Part shown: piece after piece, positions 37,673 through 49,700 of the stretch
Position numbering within the stretch: position 1 is the first letter of the stretch
How the letters are laid out: each line of letters opens with the position of its first letter
Assembly: GCF_002234675.1 (NCBI RefSeq)
Contig: NC_019866.2
Coordinates: 20,364,802-20,428,801 of the forward strand
DNA: 64,000 nucleotides
Direction of reading: 5' to 3'
DNA from: Oryzias latipes
Taxonomy: Eukaryota > Chordata > Actinopteri > Beloniformes > Adrianichthyidae
Translations under genes and position numbers: made by a program
Notes under the pieces: generated by a model
Databases searched by the model: none
What the model was told of the DNA's origin: nothing
The model's input: only the letters and a program-made list of their open reading frames with translations

Positions 37673-37717
37673 CTAGTAAGGAGCAAACCTGCTGTATCCC
37701 GCTCGATATAAACTGGC
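37673..37717 (-). CDS. rbfox2: rbfox2 terminal coding exon (nuclear-localisation C-terminus)
   Basis: Acceptor GTGTGTCTTTCAG before 37717. Fifteen codons: [14 protein letters not shown] and TAG (37673-37675 on the minus strand). RFAPY at the end is the hydrophobic Pro-Tyr-type nuclear localisation signal typical of Rbfox isoforms. Mammals have [11 protein letters not shown]. Confidence 0.93.
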   Translation of the reverse strand, partial: ASLYRAGYSRFAPY

Positions 37718-40700
37718 CTGAAAGACACACAGAAAGAACGGGATCTCACTCAGATATACAGAACAATAATCCAGACATGCTTCATTCTGCCTGGAACTCC
37801 TGATGCTTTTGGTTTTCCGTTACGTTCATGGAAAATGGGAGAGGAACGGTTTGATTCTTTCAGACACTTTCTGCTTTTAAAGAGATAAAAAAGTTCTAAA
37901 TATTTTTAGTAAGAAAAATGATTCAAACTTTTTCAGACAAACATATTTCTCATTTAAACTCTGCTTTGAAAAATAGTTAGTTCTGTTGGACAAAGTCGTT
38001 TGGATTCAGTTTTCAGCACTTTTTTCTGATTTTTTTGGAATTACACGCAATTCTTTAATAAACTATGCTCATTAACTGGTTTTATTGGTCAGCAATTTTC
38101 ATTTTTTCAACAATGTTCAAACATTTCAGCAAGTTAACTTTTATCCCAACAGAATAATGTCAGGTTTTTGGGTTCCAGACCCACCCCAATGAAAGTTGTG
38201 TTTTTGGTCTTTTTAACATGTTACTGTGGCCTTCTTCTTAACTTAACTTAATTTGCATTTCCTTATTCAAATTGTTGTAATTCAGTAGCATAAATGCCAT
38301 CTGAAAAAACTTGTAGCTGTTCTGCTAACTACAACCAGCCACAAGCTCCCTGCTCCGCTCCACTCTGATGCTTCCGCTTTTACACAAATAGATCCGTTAA
38401 CGTCTTTGTTTTCCTCGTCTGAGATGACATCTGGCTGATGCCGAAAAACTTCAATATTGGTCGCCATTTTTGTTATAGCGGTAATGTTAGGTGGCGGGTG
38501 TGAGGGGCTGTAAGCTAGTGGGAGAGCGTGTAAACAGAGAGCTCTCAGCGACAGGAAGGGAGGTGGGGCTACTCCAAGCCCACGGACCCGCCTACAACCA
38601 AGGAGGTGAATTTCTAATAACTACTGCCGCACTGCAGGAACAAAGTCATAGAAAACGGCAGGTTTATGGATTTAGGCTTAAAATGTCAGAACCAACTTCC
38701 TCAAATTCTTTGGCATTGAGGAAGTCAGTTGAAAACTTTGGCAAAAATTTCAGATCTTAAAATCTCCTCCTGCCTGAAAGGAAATATTATTTTTTCATTT
38801 TTATATTTTCTCTGTTTCATTCCCTTCCCAAACTTCCTGTTTCCTTAGGGGGGGGTTGTCTGTTTGTGACATAAAGCTGATGTCTCTCTTCCTGATGATG
38901 TCAGAGCTCCTGCAGGGTTCCTCACCATGGCTCCCACTCCGTACGCAGCGGCGGCTGGAGCCAGGGCGTGGTATGGATCCGTGGTGTACACCCGACCATA
39001 ACTGGAAGCACAAAGCAAAACGGGGACGTTTATTTATGTTCTTTGAAGGTCATTCCACTGATGGCTTTAGACAGAGGAAAGAAGCGGGTCACCTTTGACC
39101 TAAACAGTTCCTTCACCTTTTTCAGGTCTGTGATCCTCCGGCTGAATCTCAGGTGTGACATTGTGATAAAATTGTATTTCATTTCTGATGTGGCGCTCCA
39201 CACCAAGCTCTTTGGCGTGCCTCACCTGTCACTGTAGGCAGCAGCTGCAGCGGTTGCTCCGGTTACGGCAGCAGGTTGGGCGTAGCGGTAGGCGGCGGCA
39301 GCGGCGGCGGCAGCAGCAGCAGGGTAACCTCCCTGCAGACACACGCAGGCATATGTCATCAACATATCCCTCATGAAACTTCAGCTTGGATGTGTGAATG
39401 AAAGAAAATGCAACAAACTGACATTTTGACTAAAGAAAATCTAACGCTGTGATGACTGTGTGATCATTTCTAGAGATGTTCACGACAAAAAACTTTCAGT
39501 TTATTGTTTAAAGCTGTATCCCAAAAGTTTATAGTGTTGATTTCGGATAAAAATGTCACGTTTTATCTGATTATACCCACTAGTGACAGTTTTAGGTGAA
39601 CAAAACCTTAGGTAAAGTAATTATTTTTATTTATGGACTTTTCTTCTCAAAATGTTGATTATTCTTCAAATTGAAGTCCCAATTTTTTAAAAGTGTTCCC
39701 CAGTAGTCTTTAAATTGTGATTATGCCATTTTTAGGCTAAATTTTAAAAAAAAAGTGTCATTTTCTAGGACATAGTTTCTGCAGAGCTGCAGTAGTTTGT
39801 TAGATATAGCCTGCCTTCATTTCCCATGATCCTTTTGTTTACACTCTCTCTAACCAGCTTACAGCCCCCCACAACCCCAACCTAACTTTACCAGTACAAC
39901 AAAAATGGCGAGCAATATTATAGCTACAGTTTTGAGTCAGATGTCCGCTCAGATGAGGAAAACAAAGACGTACATGAATCTAGTTGTCTACAAGTGGAAG
40001 CATCAGAATGGAGCAGAGCAGGAAGTTTGTGCCCCGCTGATTGTAGATTTTATGTAAAAACTACAAGCTTTTTCAAACGGCATTTTTTCTTCTGCTCCTG
40101 ATTCACAACAATTTGAATAAAAAAATACTCAGAAACGCAATTTTAATCTTCATTTTCTTTATGCAGGTCCTCCATCTTCAGAAAAATTCTACAAGAACAT
40201 GTTTAAAACAGCCAAAACACGATTTTTATTCAAATGGATCTTTTTTCCTGGAACAATCGCAATAAAATTCAGAAGGGGGTACAACTGTTTTTGTTGTTTT
40301 AATTATTTGTAATGAATAAAAAATAAAAAAAGCATTCATTCTAAATGTCAGTTTTTTGCATTGATGGTGTCATAAGGAGATGTGTTTTGTGTAGTGATGT
40401 TTTGTTATTGTGGGACAGCAGTGAGGTTTTAAAAAAGGTTTTGTTGCCACTACAGGGGAGGTAAAACTGTAAAGGAAACACAGAAACCTCCCTGCTTTTG
40501 ACAGACTCAGATATGAAGAGACACATGGAGAAACACCCACAGTCTGAGGACACGGACAGACGCTTCAGGGAAAGTTTCCCTTTTGTTACCATCATTAGAC
40601 AAAAAAGGTGAGAAACACGCGCACAAACACATCCACACAAGCCTTGACAGACACTAAAATCATCGCCTCACACTGAGCCAACATGCAGGAGCCCAAACTC

Positions 40701-43700
40701 CATTTCAAGCCTAAAGAACAGTAATAATCCACTGTTATCCCACTGCAAAAAGGCCTGCTCAGGAAAGCCAAGAACAGACAGCAAGAAACACTGTTATGAA
40801 ACCCTCGGAGTGCAAGGAGCGAAAGGAGGTCACGGAGCAGTGAGATTTCATGTCTCCGTGCAGCAGCTGATCAGCACATGCTTCGATTTTATCCTGGGAG
40901 GGGCTGTTAATTGAGGAAGATGGCAGCTTCCCCATTTCCACATTAACCTCTGAAGCCGGAGGGCTTTTAGTGCGACTGTGGACACGAGCCGACCATGATT
41001 CAGGGGAAACCAAAGAACCAAACACTAAAACTTTTATGAGCAAAGTCAGCAGTTGAAACCACGACATGAACATGACATGAACATGTGAGAAACATCCATT
41101 ACAGCAGCATCAGAAAAGTTTCAGATAATCATTTTTTTAATAGTTTCCTTTAAAAACGTCAAATAACTCCAGGGAAACTAATAAAGTTTATTCAAAAGAA
41201 TTTACATAGAACAAAAGCACCTTCTGCTACTGTTTTGTCAGGCAAGAATCTCGAAATGGTTTGTAAGACTTGTGAGAATGACATTTTAGGGCGTTTGTTT
41301 CCTCGATACCGTGAGATACAGTCTGAAGCAGCTGGATGGCCAGTTGGATGTAAGGCTGGTGCGCAGGAAACCAAGGTTTGATTTCCAGGGAGCCCAATGA
41401 GCTTTAGCCAATGTGGGTCCTTAGGCAAGACCCTTCACGCTACTGCCTACCTACACTATATTACCCAAAATATTGGCTCACCCTTCCAAATGATCAGAAT
41501 CAGGTGTCCCAATCGCTTGTCCTGCCCACAGGTGTAGAACATTAAGCACTCAGGCATGCAGACTGGAATGTGCCGCTCTCAGGAACTCAGGGAATTCCAG
41601 AGTGGGACTGTTATAGGAGCCCACCTGTGCTGCAAATTCAGTCATGAAATTTCCTCACTCCTGAATATTCCACAATATTGTAAATTTGGTGAAGGAGGAA
41701 TTATGGTGTGGGCTTGTTTTTCAGGACCTGGACTTGGCCCCTTAGTTCCAGTGAAAGGAACTCTGAATGTTTCAGGATGCCAAAACATTTTGGACAGTTC
41801 CATGTTCCCAACCTTGTGGGGACAGTTTGGAGCGCCCCCTTCCTCTTCCAACATGACTGTGCAGCAGAGCACAAAGCAAGGCCCATAAAGACAAGGATGA
41901 CAGAGTCTGACATGCACAGAGTCCTGACCTGAACCCCATAGAACACCTTTGGGTTGAATTAGAGCGGAGACTGAGATCCAGACCTTCTCCACCAACATCA
42001 GTGTGTGACCTCACCAATGCACTTTTGGAAGAATGGTCAGAAATTCCTAAAAAAACACTCCTCAACCTTGTAGACAGCCTTCTCAGAGGAGTTGAAGCTG
42101 TGATAAAGCTTAGGTTATTAGGAATGGGACGGCACTTCAGTTCATATGTGAGTCAAGGCAGGTGAGCCAATATTTTTGGTAATATAATGTTTGTAGCCAC
42201 AAGGGGACCTGGGTCTGGGTCCTCCTGTGCCGGTCCCCAGCCCGGATAAAGTACAGGGCTGTGACAGGAAGGATATCCAGCGTAAAAACTCTCTCAGTGA
42301 AAGAATCAGTTAAAGCTGCTTCACTGTGGCAACCCCAGACGGGATATGCAGAAAGGTGAACAACAGTGAGATAAAGTAGTGCAAGTAAAACACTCTCATC
42401 CAGAAAAACCTACAAATGTATGAACTAAGCAAGAAGTTTTAAAAAGTAGTTGCTTCAGTGAAAGGACTTTTGTCAAACACTGAGAAATGGGATGGTATTT
42501 AAAACAAAATCAGGCATTTTTCAATGATCAGATAAAAAAAGTATTAAAATTGAAAGTCAGTTTCTTTCAAAGGTTTTTTTTTGTCTTTCACTTTTCTACA
42601 GAAGAGTTCGTTGTTTACTTCATAACAGAAGTGTTTGCAGATGACATGGATGTCCAATGAACCATCATCATCTTCCACCGCCGTGCTTTAGCGTAGAGTC
42701 AGGCTCCAGTTGGAACACGAAGATAAAAAAAACTCCACTTTATGAGGATCTGTAAAACTGTTCTTATGTTTTCCTTCAACTTCAGAGACTTTGTGTCCAA
42801 CGTTCCAAACAAACATGATATTCTGGTCATCTAACTGCTTCTGTATGAGCAGAAAATGAACGGATTTGACAAAAATGTGAAAAAAGCCTTTTACTATAGT
42901 GCTATTATATGAAAAAATATATATAAATATTACAGGGAGAAAACTAACAAGTACAATGACTTTATAGATGTACAGAACTAACAATATGGTAGCAAGTAGC
43001 TTATTAGTATGTTCCACATCTTTTTTATTTTATTTACTAAATAAAAAGCAAAGAGATCAAAGCTGTGGTGATGTTGGGCCTGTCTGATAATAGGAACCAA
43101 AAAGACCAGATCACTGTTATTGGCAGAAAACTACAAGACGGGGCACTAACGTTTGCTCATATGAGGTGTTTATATTCTTGCAAAACATCAAAAAATGTTA
43201 ATACTATTTTCAGAATATGAAACGTTAAGATTTATATTTGCTGCTGTAATAAATGTGGTTGAAAAAAGCATGGAAAGCTTTGACAGACTGGTTTAGACAC
43301 AGAGAGAAGCTGCTCCCAAACCAGCCAAGCAGACACAGAATAGAAGAGCTCTCTTTGGAGCATACTGGAAGGAAGCGTCTCCGTCATCAAGTTTAGTAGC
43401 TTAATCAACAAACTCTTTCTGATCCACAACTGGAAGCAGCAACACACTTCAGTGAGTTAGTAGACACACACAATAAAAGAGTGAAATCCTAAAGCAGCTC
43501 TAACTTCCTTTATTAAAACTCAAAGAGAAAAAAGCTCCGGGTCAGAAGATGATTCTTAAATCAAAGGAGGTAGTAAAGTGAAGCAATGCACACTGTGATG
43601 AGTCGACCCTACCTGAGGCAATCTGGGACTAAGGACTGAGTCCTGAAACACTAGTCTATAGAGAGAACAGAAACAACTGTTGTCAACCTGGACACACACA

Positions 43701-46700
43701 CACACACACACCCACACTGACGCACTCAGACACACACAGCCACATCCGCCTACAGAGCAGCCTTTGTTCTGGTGGCAAACTTTCATCTTTCTATCAGGTA
43801 AAGTCTCTTTTTACCGATTTTATATTAAAAACATACACTTTCATCGGCTACATGTGAAAACAAATAGGCAAATGTTTGATTCCTGCAGGGGGAGATTGTA
43901 AAAAATCCCTTCCATGCTTTATAAATGAAGGTTTTGTAGGTCTGACCATGTGTTTCACCACTCTGCAGGCAGCTCTGTGCAGCGCATGACTGCATGCACA
44001 TGCAGAATTACCCCAGAGAAGAAAACCATAGGCGTGACGGGAGGGACAGATGTGTCGTGTAGTCTGGGAGTAGAAATTACTTACATAGAGGTCTGCCGCT
44101 CCGTAAAACCCATCCTGATACACCACGCTGGGAGGAGGAGAAGGTAGCAGAAGAGGAAAGAAAGAGGAGGAAGTGGAGACAGGTACCAGGAGTGCAAATG
44201 ATGGGGAGGAGGGAGGGGTGCACAGTCCCAAACCCAGGGTGGAGGAGGATCACAACAGAGCAAAACACAGGAGAGAGGACAGCAAGAGAGAGGAGGACAG
44301 AGAAAAAGTGGTTATTTCACACCCATGCAGCATGCAGCGGAAACAACTTCCATTGAAGCGCCACAAGTGCAGCTAAAACATGAAACGAGGCACTCGTGGG
44401 GCTCATACATGAAGTTCATTAAACAGAAACGAGACCTTTAACCACCATTGTTCCCCAGCTACAAGAGAAACCAAGGCATGGGGAGGGGGGGGTGTAGGTT
44501 TTAGTGGAGCAGATTTGGAGGGGGAGCATTTGCTGCATTCATCAATTTCACCTCGCTTAGCTGGGTTTAATTGGATCTTCGTGAGTAACCAAAAAACATT
44601 ATTCGGTCAATTATGCTTACGGTCAGAAAAAAAACAAAACAATCACAGCAGTCACGACCCCGTCAGCCAATCATCACAGCATAACAATGGCATGCACAGA
44701 GCACAAAGTGAGGGGACAAAAACAACAAAAACAGGTCAAAAGGAAAGTGAATCGCTTGTAGCAAATCTGTGCAAACGTTTGCTTTGTGGGTGCTTATGCA
44801 AATCTGCTGATGGTGGTATCTGCCTGCTTATTCAAATGAACCTTCAATGGGGCAATTCCATCAGGGTGTCACACTCGGCTGAATGGCTTCTGATATGACA
44901 GACCCTCTGCCAGCTGTAAAGAGTGCGGTGTGAATAATGTCGACGTGACTGAGCTGCACAGAGACCTGCTCAAACAGAGTTTGCAGTAATTATTCATGAG
45001 GTGCCACTCAGTTGATTTGCCTAAGCACTGCACAAAATAGATGTTGGAAGGTTTTCTGTTTGTGAAATGTTCCAACTTCCACAGAATTGGGGGGCAACAT
45101 GTGAAGTCATCAGCTGATGTTTACAGAAGAGGTATGTTTTTTTTTACCCAGGGTAGGCAGGAATGGCAGCCTGAGGCACGGCGGCCCGAACGGCGCTGTA
45201 AACGGGCCGGCCGCGGCCCCGGAGGTGGGCGCCGCGAAATGCTGCTGCTGCTGTGGTGGCTGCAGCTGCTGCGGCTGAGGGGTATGGAAAACCTGGAACT
45301 GCAGGAGGGGAGCAGGGGGGAGAAGGACATTAGCAAATGTGGGTGAGATGGAGGAGAAGTGAAATAGGAAAGAGAATCTCACTGAGGCTCATTTGAACCA
45401 AGACGGTCTAGCAGACTGAAGAAATTAGCAAGGAATAACAAGAAGTAACAAAAATGTCGTCCCTTCCAGTGGTGAAGTACCGGTATGCTTTTTTGGAGCA
45501 GACAATTTGAAGCAGTTAGAATTAAAGCTAATGTTGAGGCTGACTAGCAACAAGGAACAGGCTCTACTACAAAGACCTTCAAGCATCATATATTGATGAT
45601 CACCTTTAGTTTCTCTCAACTCTTTGTCATCCGCTCCATGATTTCTCAGTGGGAGGACTTAAAATCACAGGGTGTTTAAATCTGTATTTTGTATTCCTTT
45701 AAATATTTATATTAATGTTGGTTTTAAACGATAGCTAACCGCTGATCATTCAGTTTCAGAAAGGCCCTTAAGACATGTTTCTCCAGCTTTTTGACCTTTT
45801 TGTTTTAGTCTGTTTTAAAATGAGGTCAACCCAAACTGAATTACACCACTACTGCTACTATGCCTTTCCATTGAGCCACTGAGTGAACCAGCACCTGCTT
45901 TAACTTAGGGGGTAAACGAAGATTAGCCCTTTGGCCCAAAGTTCAGATAAATTTGAACACTTGCTGAACCAAGTGAATTGTTTATGGAGGTGAGGTCTGG
46001 CCCAAACCAAGAGATGAATTAGGAACATGATGATTTGATCCACTCATTTGTGTTTCTAGTTGAGACTGGGACAGCTGGGTTTTATGTAAGCAAAAGCAGA
46101 TCATGGACAACACAGAAAAAAACATTTCTGGACCCAAACTCCAGCTTTTGTTTAATTGTGTTGTAAATGTGATCCATTTCACATAGAGGTGAATGTGGAC
46201 TGGCTTGCTCGTGTAAAAAGACACCTAATGGTTCCTTGATAAAAATCATGGCTCCGGCTATTTTTCTTTTCTAACACGCCTGAAGCAAGAAGACCGATGG
46301 TTCTGCAGTGGTTAGGCTGAAACAGCACAGGTGTGAATGTGCTCTTTAAACCATCCAATGTGAAGGCTTACCTGCATAAAGCTCCGGTCCGTACACGGCC
46401 CCCACCATTGGACTCAATTTCCACCCTGCTGATAGTCACAAAGGACAGTTAGAGGAGAAGAACCAGTGTAAAAAGGCAATCCTACTTTACATAAAGCACT
46501 ACATTGTTTGATATTTTATTGTTTATTCGTACACTGGACATCCATAAATTCATTCATATTCAATTCAAATTATTCTAAAGTCAGACTAAAAAGCTACCAG
46601 CATGAAAATGGAACATACCACTAAGTTCATCATGAAGTATTCATAAGATTTAGGATGCAGGTGCATACGGGTGATGCCGTCGCATAGTGTCCTTATAGCA

Positions 46701-49700
46701 CACTCTAGTCATTAATAAGGTGGCTCCCTACTGACTGCCCAAATGCTGGGAACACGGGGTGTGCAGCGAATAAGTAAGTGCCCGTAGGATGCCCACACAA
46801 ACTACACTGTCTGATTCCTAATTTCTAACAGCCAGGCTCTGCGCAAGGAGTGCGCCACTGGCGTGCAAGGAGGACGCACGTATCACGTGAACAGCACCAA
46901 CGGGCCCTTGGCACAGTGATCAGGGTTTGGTGGGGGCAAAAAAGTGAAAAATCTGTATGACACGCCTCCGTCTCGCCTGTCCTTTACTTGTTTAAGTCAC
47001 TATGTTCTGATGCTTGTGCTCAGAAAATCATCTACGACCTTCACATTTTGCCCATTTTCGCCCCAAACAGTCCATATCTACCGGTAAGGGCAGTTGTGGC
47101 TAAGAAATAAAGCCAGGTCTGCTTTATGAGCTCCAGCGCAAAGCCTCACCATTAACTTTAACAATGTTATTATCAAACTCAATAAAACTCCCTTTCTACT
47201 TAAAATATAAGGCAACAAGCCTAACAAGGACAGATTTAATTTAAGCACCAAAACAGGAGAAACTTTGCCGTCTTTAAATCCTTTAAAAATGCCTGGAAAC
47301 CTGAGACACATTACAATATCAGGTAGTGTCAGCTTATTTTCCACACACCAACACAAATCTATAATTCATAGCACTCCGACTCTCAACCTGCACATTTCCT
47401 CTCAGCTTTAACAATCGTTTGTGTGCTTCGCCGTTACCATAGGGCAGCGTGCTGAGAGCCTCTCCGTTAGGGTAAGGGCTGACCATTTTCTTGTTAGTCA
47501 TCACCCTGGCGGTGGCATTATTCACCTGGGGATAGAGAGGCAGACGGTGAAGAGCAAAAACACGATGGATCACAGCAAGAAGAGGAAAAACAACGGAAAG
47601 TCTACGCTCGTGTTTGCTATGATGACCGCCTCCGTGTTTTGATTTTTAATCAAAAGAATCCAGGAGCATCTAGAGGTCCATAAAGATGTCGAGATGTCAT
47701 TTCATATTCAGTAGTGACAGCTTAGTCTGAGCTATCTGCGTGTTAAAGTGGAGATTGTTAAATCATGTAGCCATGCAACACAAAGCAATTTGTGCAGATA
47801 AGATTTGGATGAGTCACTGGAGAAATGCAAGATTGGAAGAAAAGAAACTGCATATTTTTAGGGGCATGCACAGGTGGAGGGTGCCAGCGATTTCGTTTTA
47901 GGAATGTGTGCATGATGACTGACATTTCAGGCTAATGCTTTCAGCCCAAGATGGCTGATAATCTCCCCTCCAAGCTTCAAAGGCCCCCACTCTGGTCCCT
48001 TCATCTATCTTCATCATCCTTTGATGGGCTTTAAGAGACGGAGACAGTGGCTCACATTAATAACTCGCTCCGTCCCGAGTGTGCCGTCGAAGCCGCGCAT
48101 TTAAATGTGTGGTCGGCTAAAGATTCCTGACCTTTTTTTCGCGAGACGAGCAGAGTGTTTGCATGCGACAAAGGAAAAGAGACGGGAAAGCAGGAGCTTC
48201 TTTTTGCATGCAGGCTGCACAGCCAGAAGGCCATTAAAGCCTCTGCTGCTGCTCGCATTCCCCTCTCCCGGTGAGTCATGTTCTTTATCTGCAGTGCTGC
48301 ATTCAAATGAGAATGAGGTTTACCTAATTTTTCCCTCATTGCAGATGACAAGGTCAGAGCCAAATAATTACATTAAGGTTTTGTGACATAACTGTGGGTC
48401 TGAATGTAAATGTAAATCAAATGTTTAATGTTTTTAAGGAGAGAGAAATTTGGGTTTTCACCACTGACTAAAGCTAATGACGTGCGCAGAAATTCAATAA
48501 CAGGTGTATTTGTGTCATGCACAATCAAAGCCAGGTAGACAGGAACATATGCACACAAACATGGACCAATAATGAACTTCAAAGTGTTAATAATCGATGA
48601 GACAATCATTTCGTCTCGTCCCACTTTTGCCCTCCCAGTCCAGCCTGGATAGGCTACAGAAATAATAATAATAATAATAATAAACCACATTTCCATATGA
48701 AATCAAACTTGTGGGGTTTACATACCTTAATGAATTCATATATTTAAATGAAATAAAAAATAGAGGGAGAGAAAGAGGGAGTGCAAAAACATTTGTTTAA
48801 CAAAATTAAGAGTCGTATAACACAGAAATTACACGCAGCCATATATGGGTGCATCACATGACCCAGAGTGATTACCAAACTCAAATAAACAAACAAACAA
48901 AAAAACAAAAAAAATCCAGCCAATCAGCAAGCATCGGATGCAGCGTAGAGATCAATCGAAACAATTGCAGCACTCCCACATCAAACACAGACAACGATGG
49001 GACAGGTCAGTTCAGAGGATGCAGGTGAGAGGTAAACAGACAGAGCCAGTCCTTATCTAAATAAAAGATCAATAAAACAACAGGTCAACATAAAGACTGA
49101 GTGGAGAAGAAGAGGAAGAGGGGAGAAAGTTTCCATGAGCAAAACAAAAGAACCAAAAATGACTGTGTCAAACAAAACACATACACCAAGGTGCATCATT
49201 CAAATAAAGCAATTAGATTTGGTGACCATTCTCCTTCAAAACCTCATTTTATGTGGTGGGTTGAGAAACAGAGCACCAAAGAATGGAGGGACCAGATAGA
49301 GGAAGAGATAGGACCAGAGAGAAAAAGAGAGAACAAAGAAAGACAAAGAGAAAAGAGCAGTCCTCATTCCCAAAAAAGGAAAGAAACAAAAAGAAACATG
49401 AGACACTATGCCAGGCAGTAAAACTGTGTGTCACAAACTAAGACCAGTACACTACGACTACTACTACATCTAATAAGAACACAGACAGTCCACTACAAGA
49501 AACCAACCCAAAGTGGAGAGATGAAACCAATGAAGAAAGAAACAGCAGAAGAGACCCCAAAAAACACAGCAAGGTAAACCCCAAATCTGTTTAGAGATGC
49601 ATATGGTGTTTGAAAACTCAGTGACTTCCAGCATGTTGCACCAGCTGTTCTTTTTTTTTAGATAAATCGAGAAAATTGTTACTTTTTCAATCATTAAGAA

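Larger units (their letters stand above)
42366..44084. other. rbfox2 intron with AC repeat and UGCAUG pair
   Basis: The right end holds the tandem UGCAUG motifs at 43993-44004; otherwise nothing coding is supported. Confidence 0.5.

Noticed and set aside
39332..45148. Search for the mammalian muscle-type alternative exon (VVYQEPVYGNKLLQ)
   Set aside because: No matching sequence found on the minus strand by eye in these introns.
45110..45382. Two minus-strand frames rich in Gln/Pro or Arg over the 151-nt rbfox2 exon
   Set aside because: Only the third frame, phase 1 from the upstream exon, gives the Rbfox sequence; the others are shadows.
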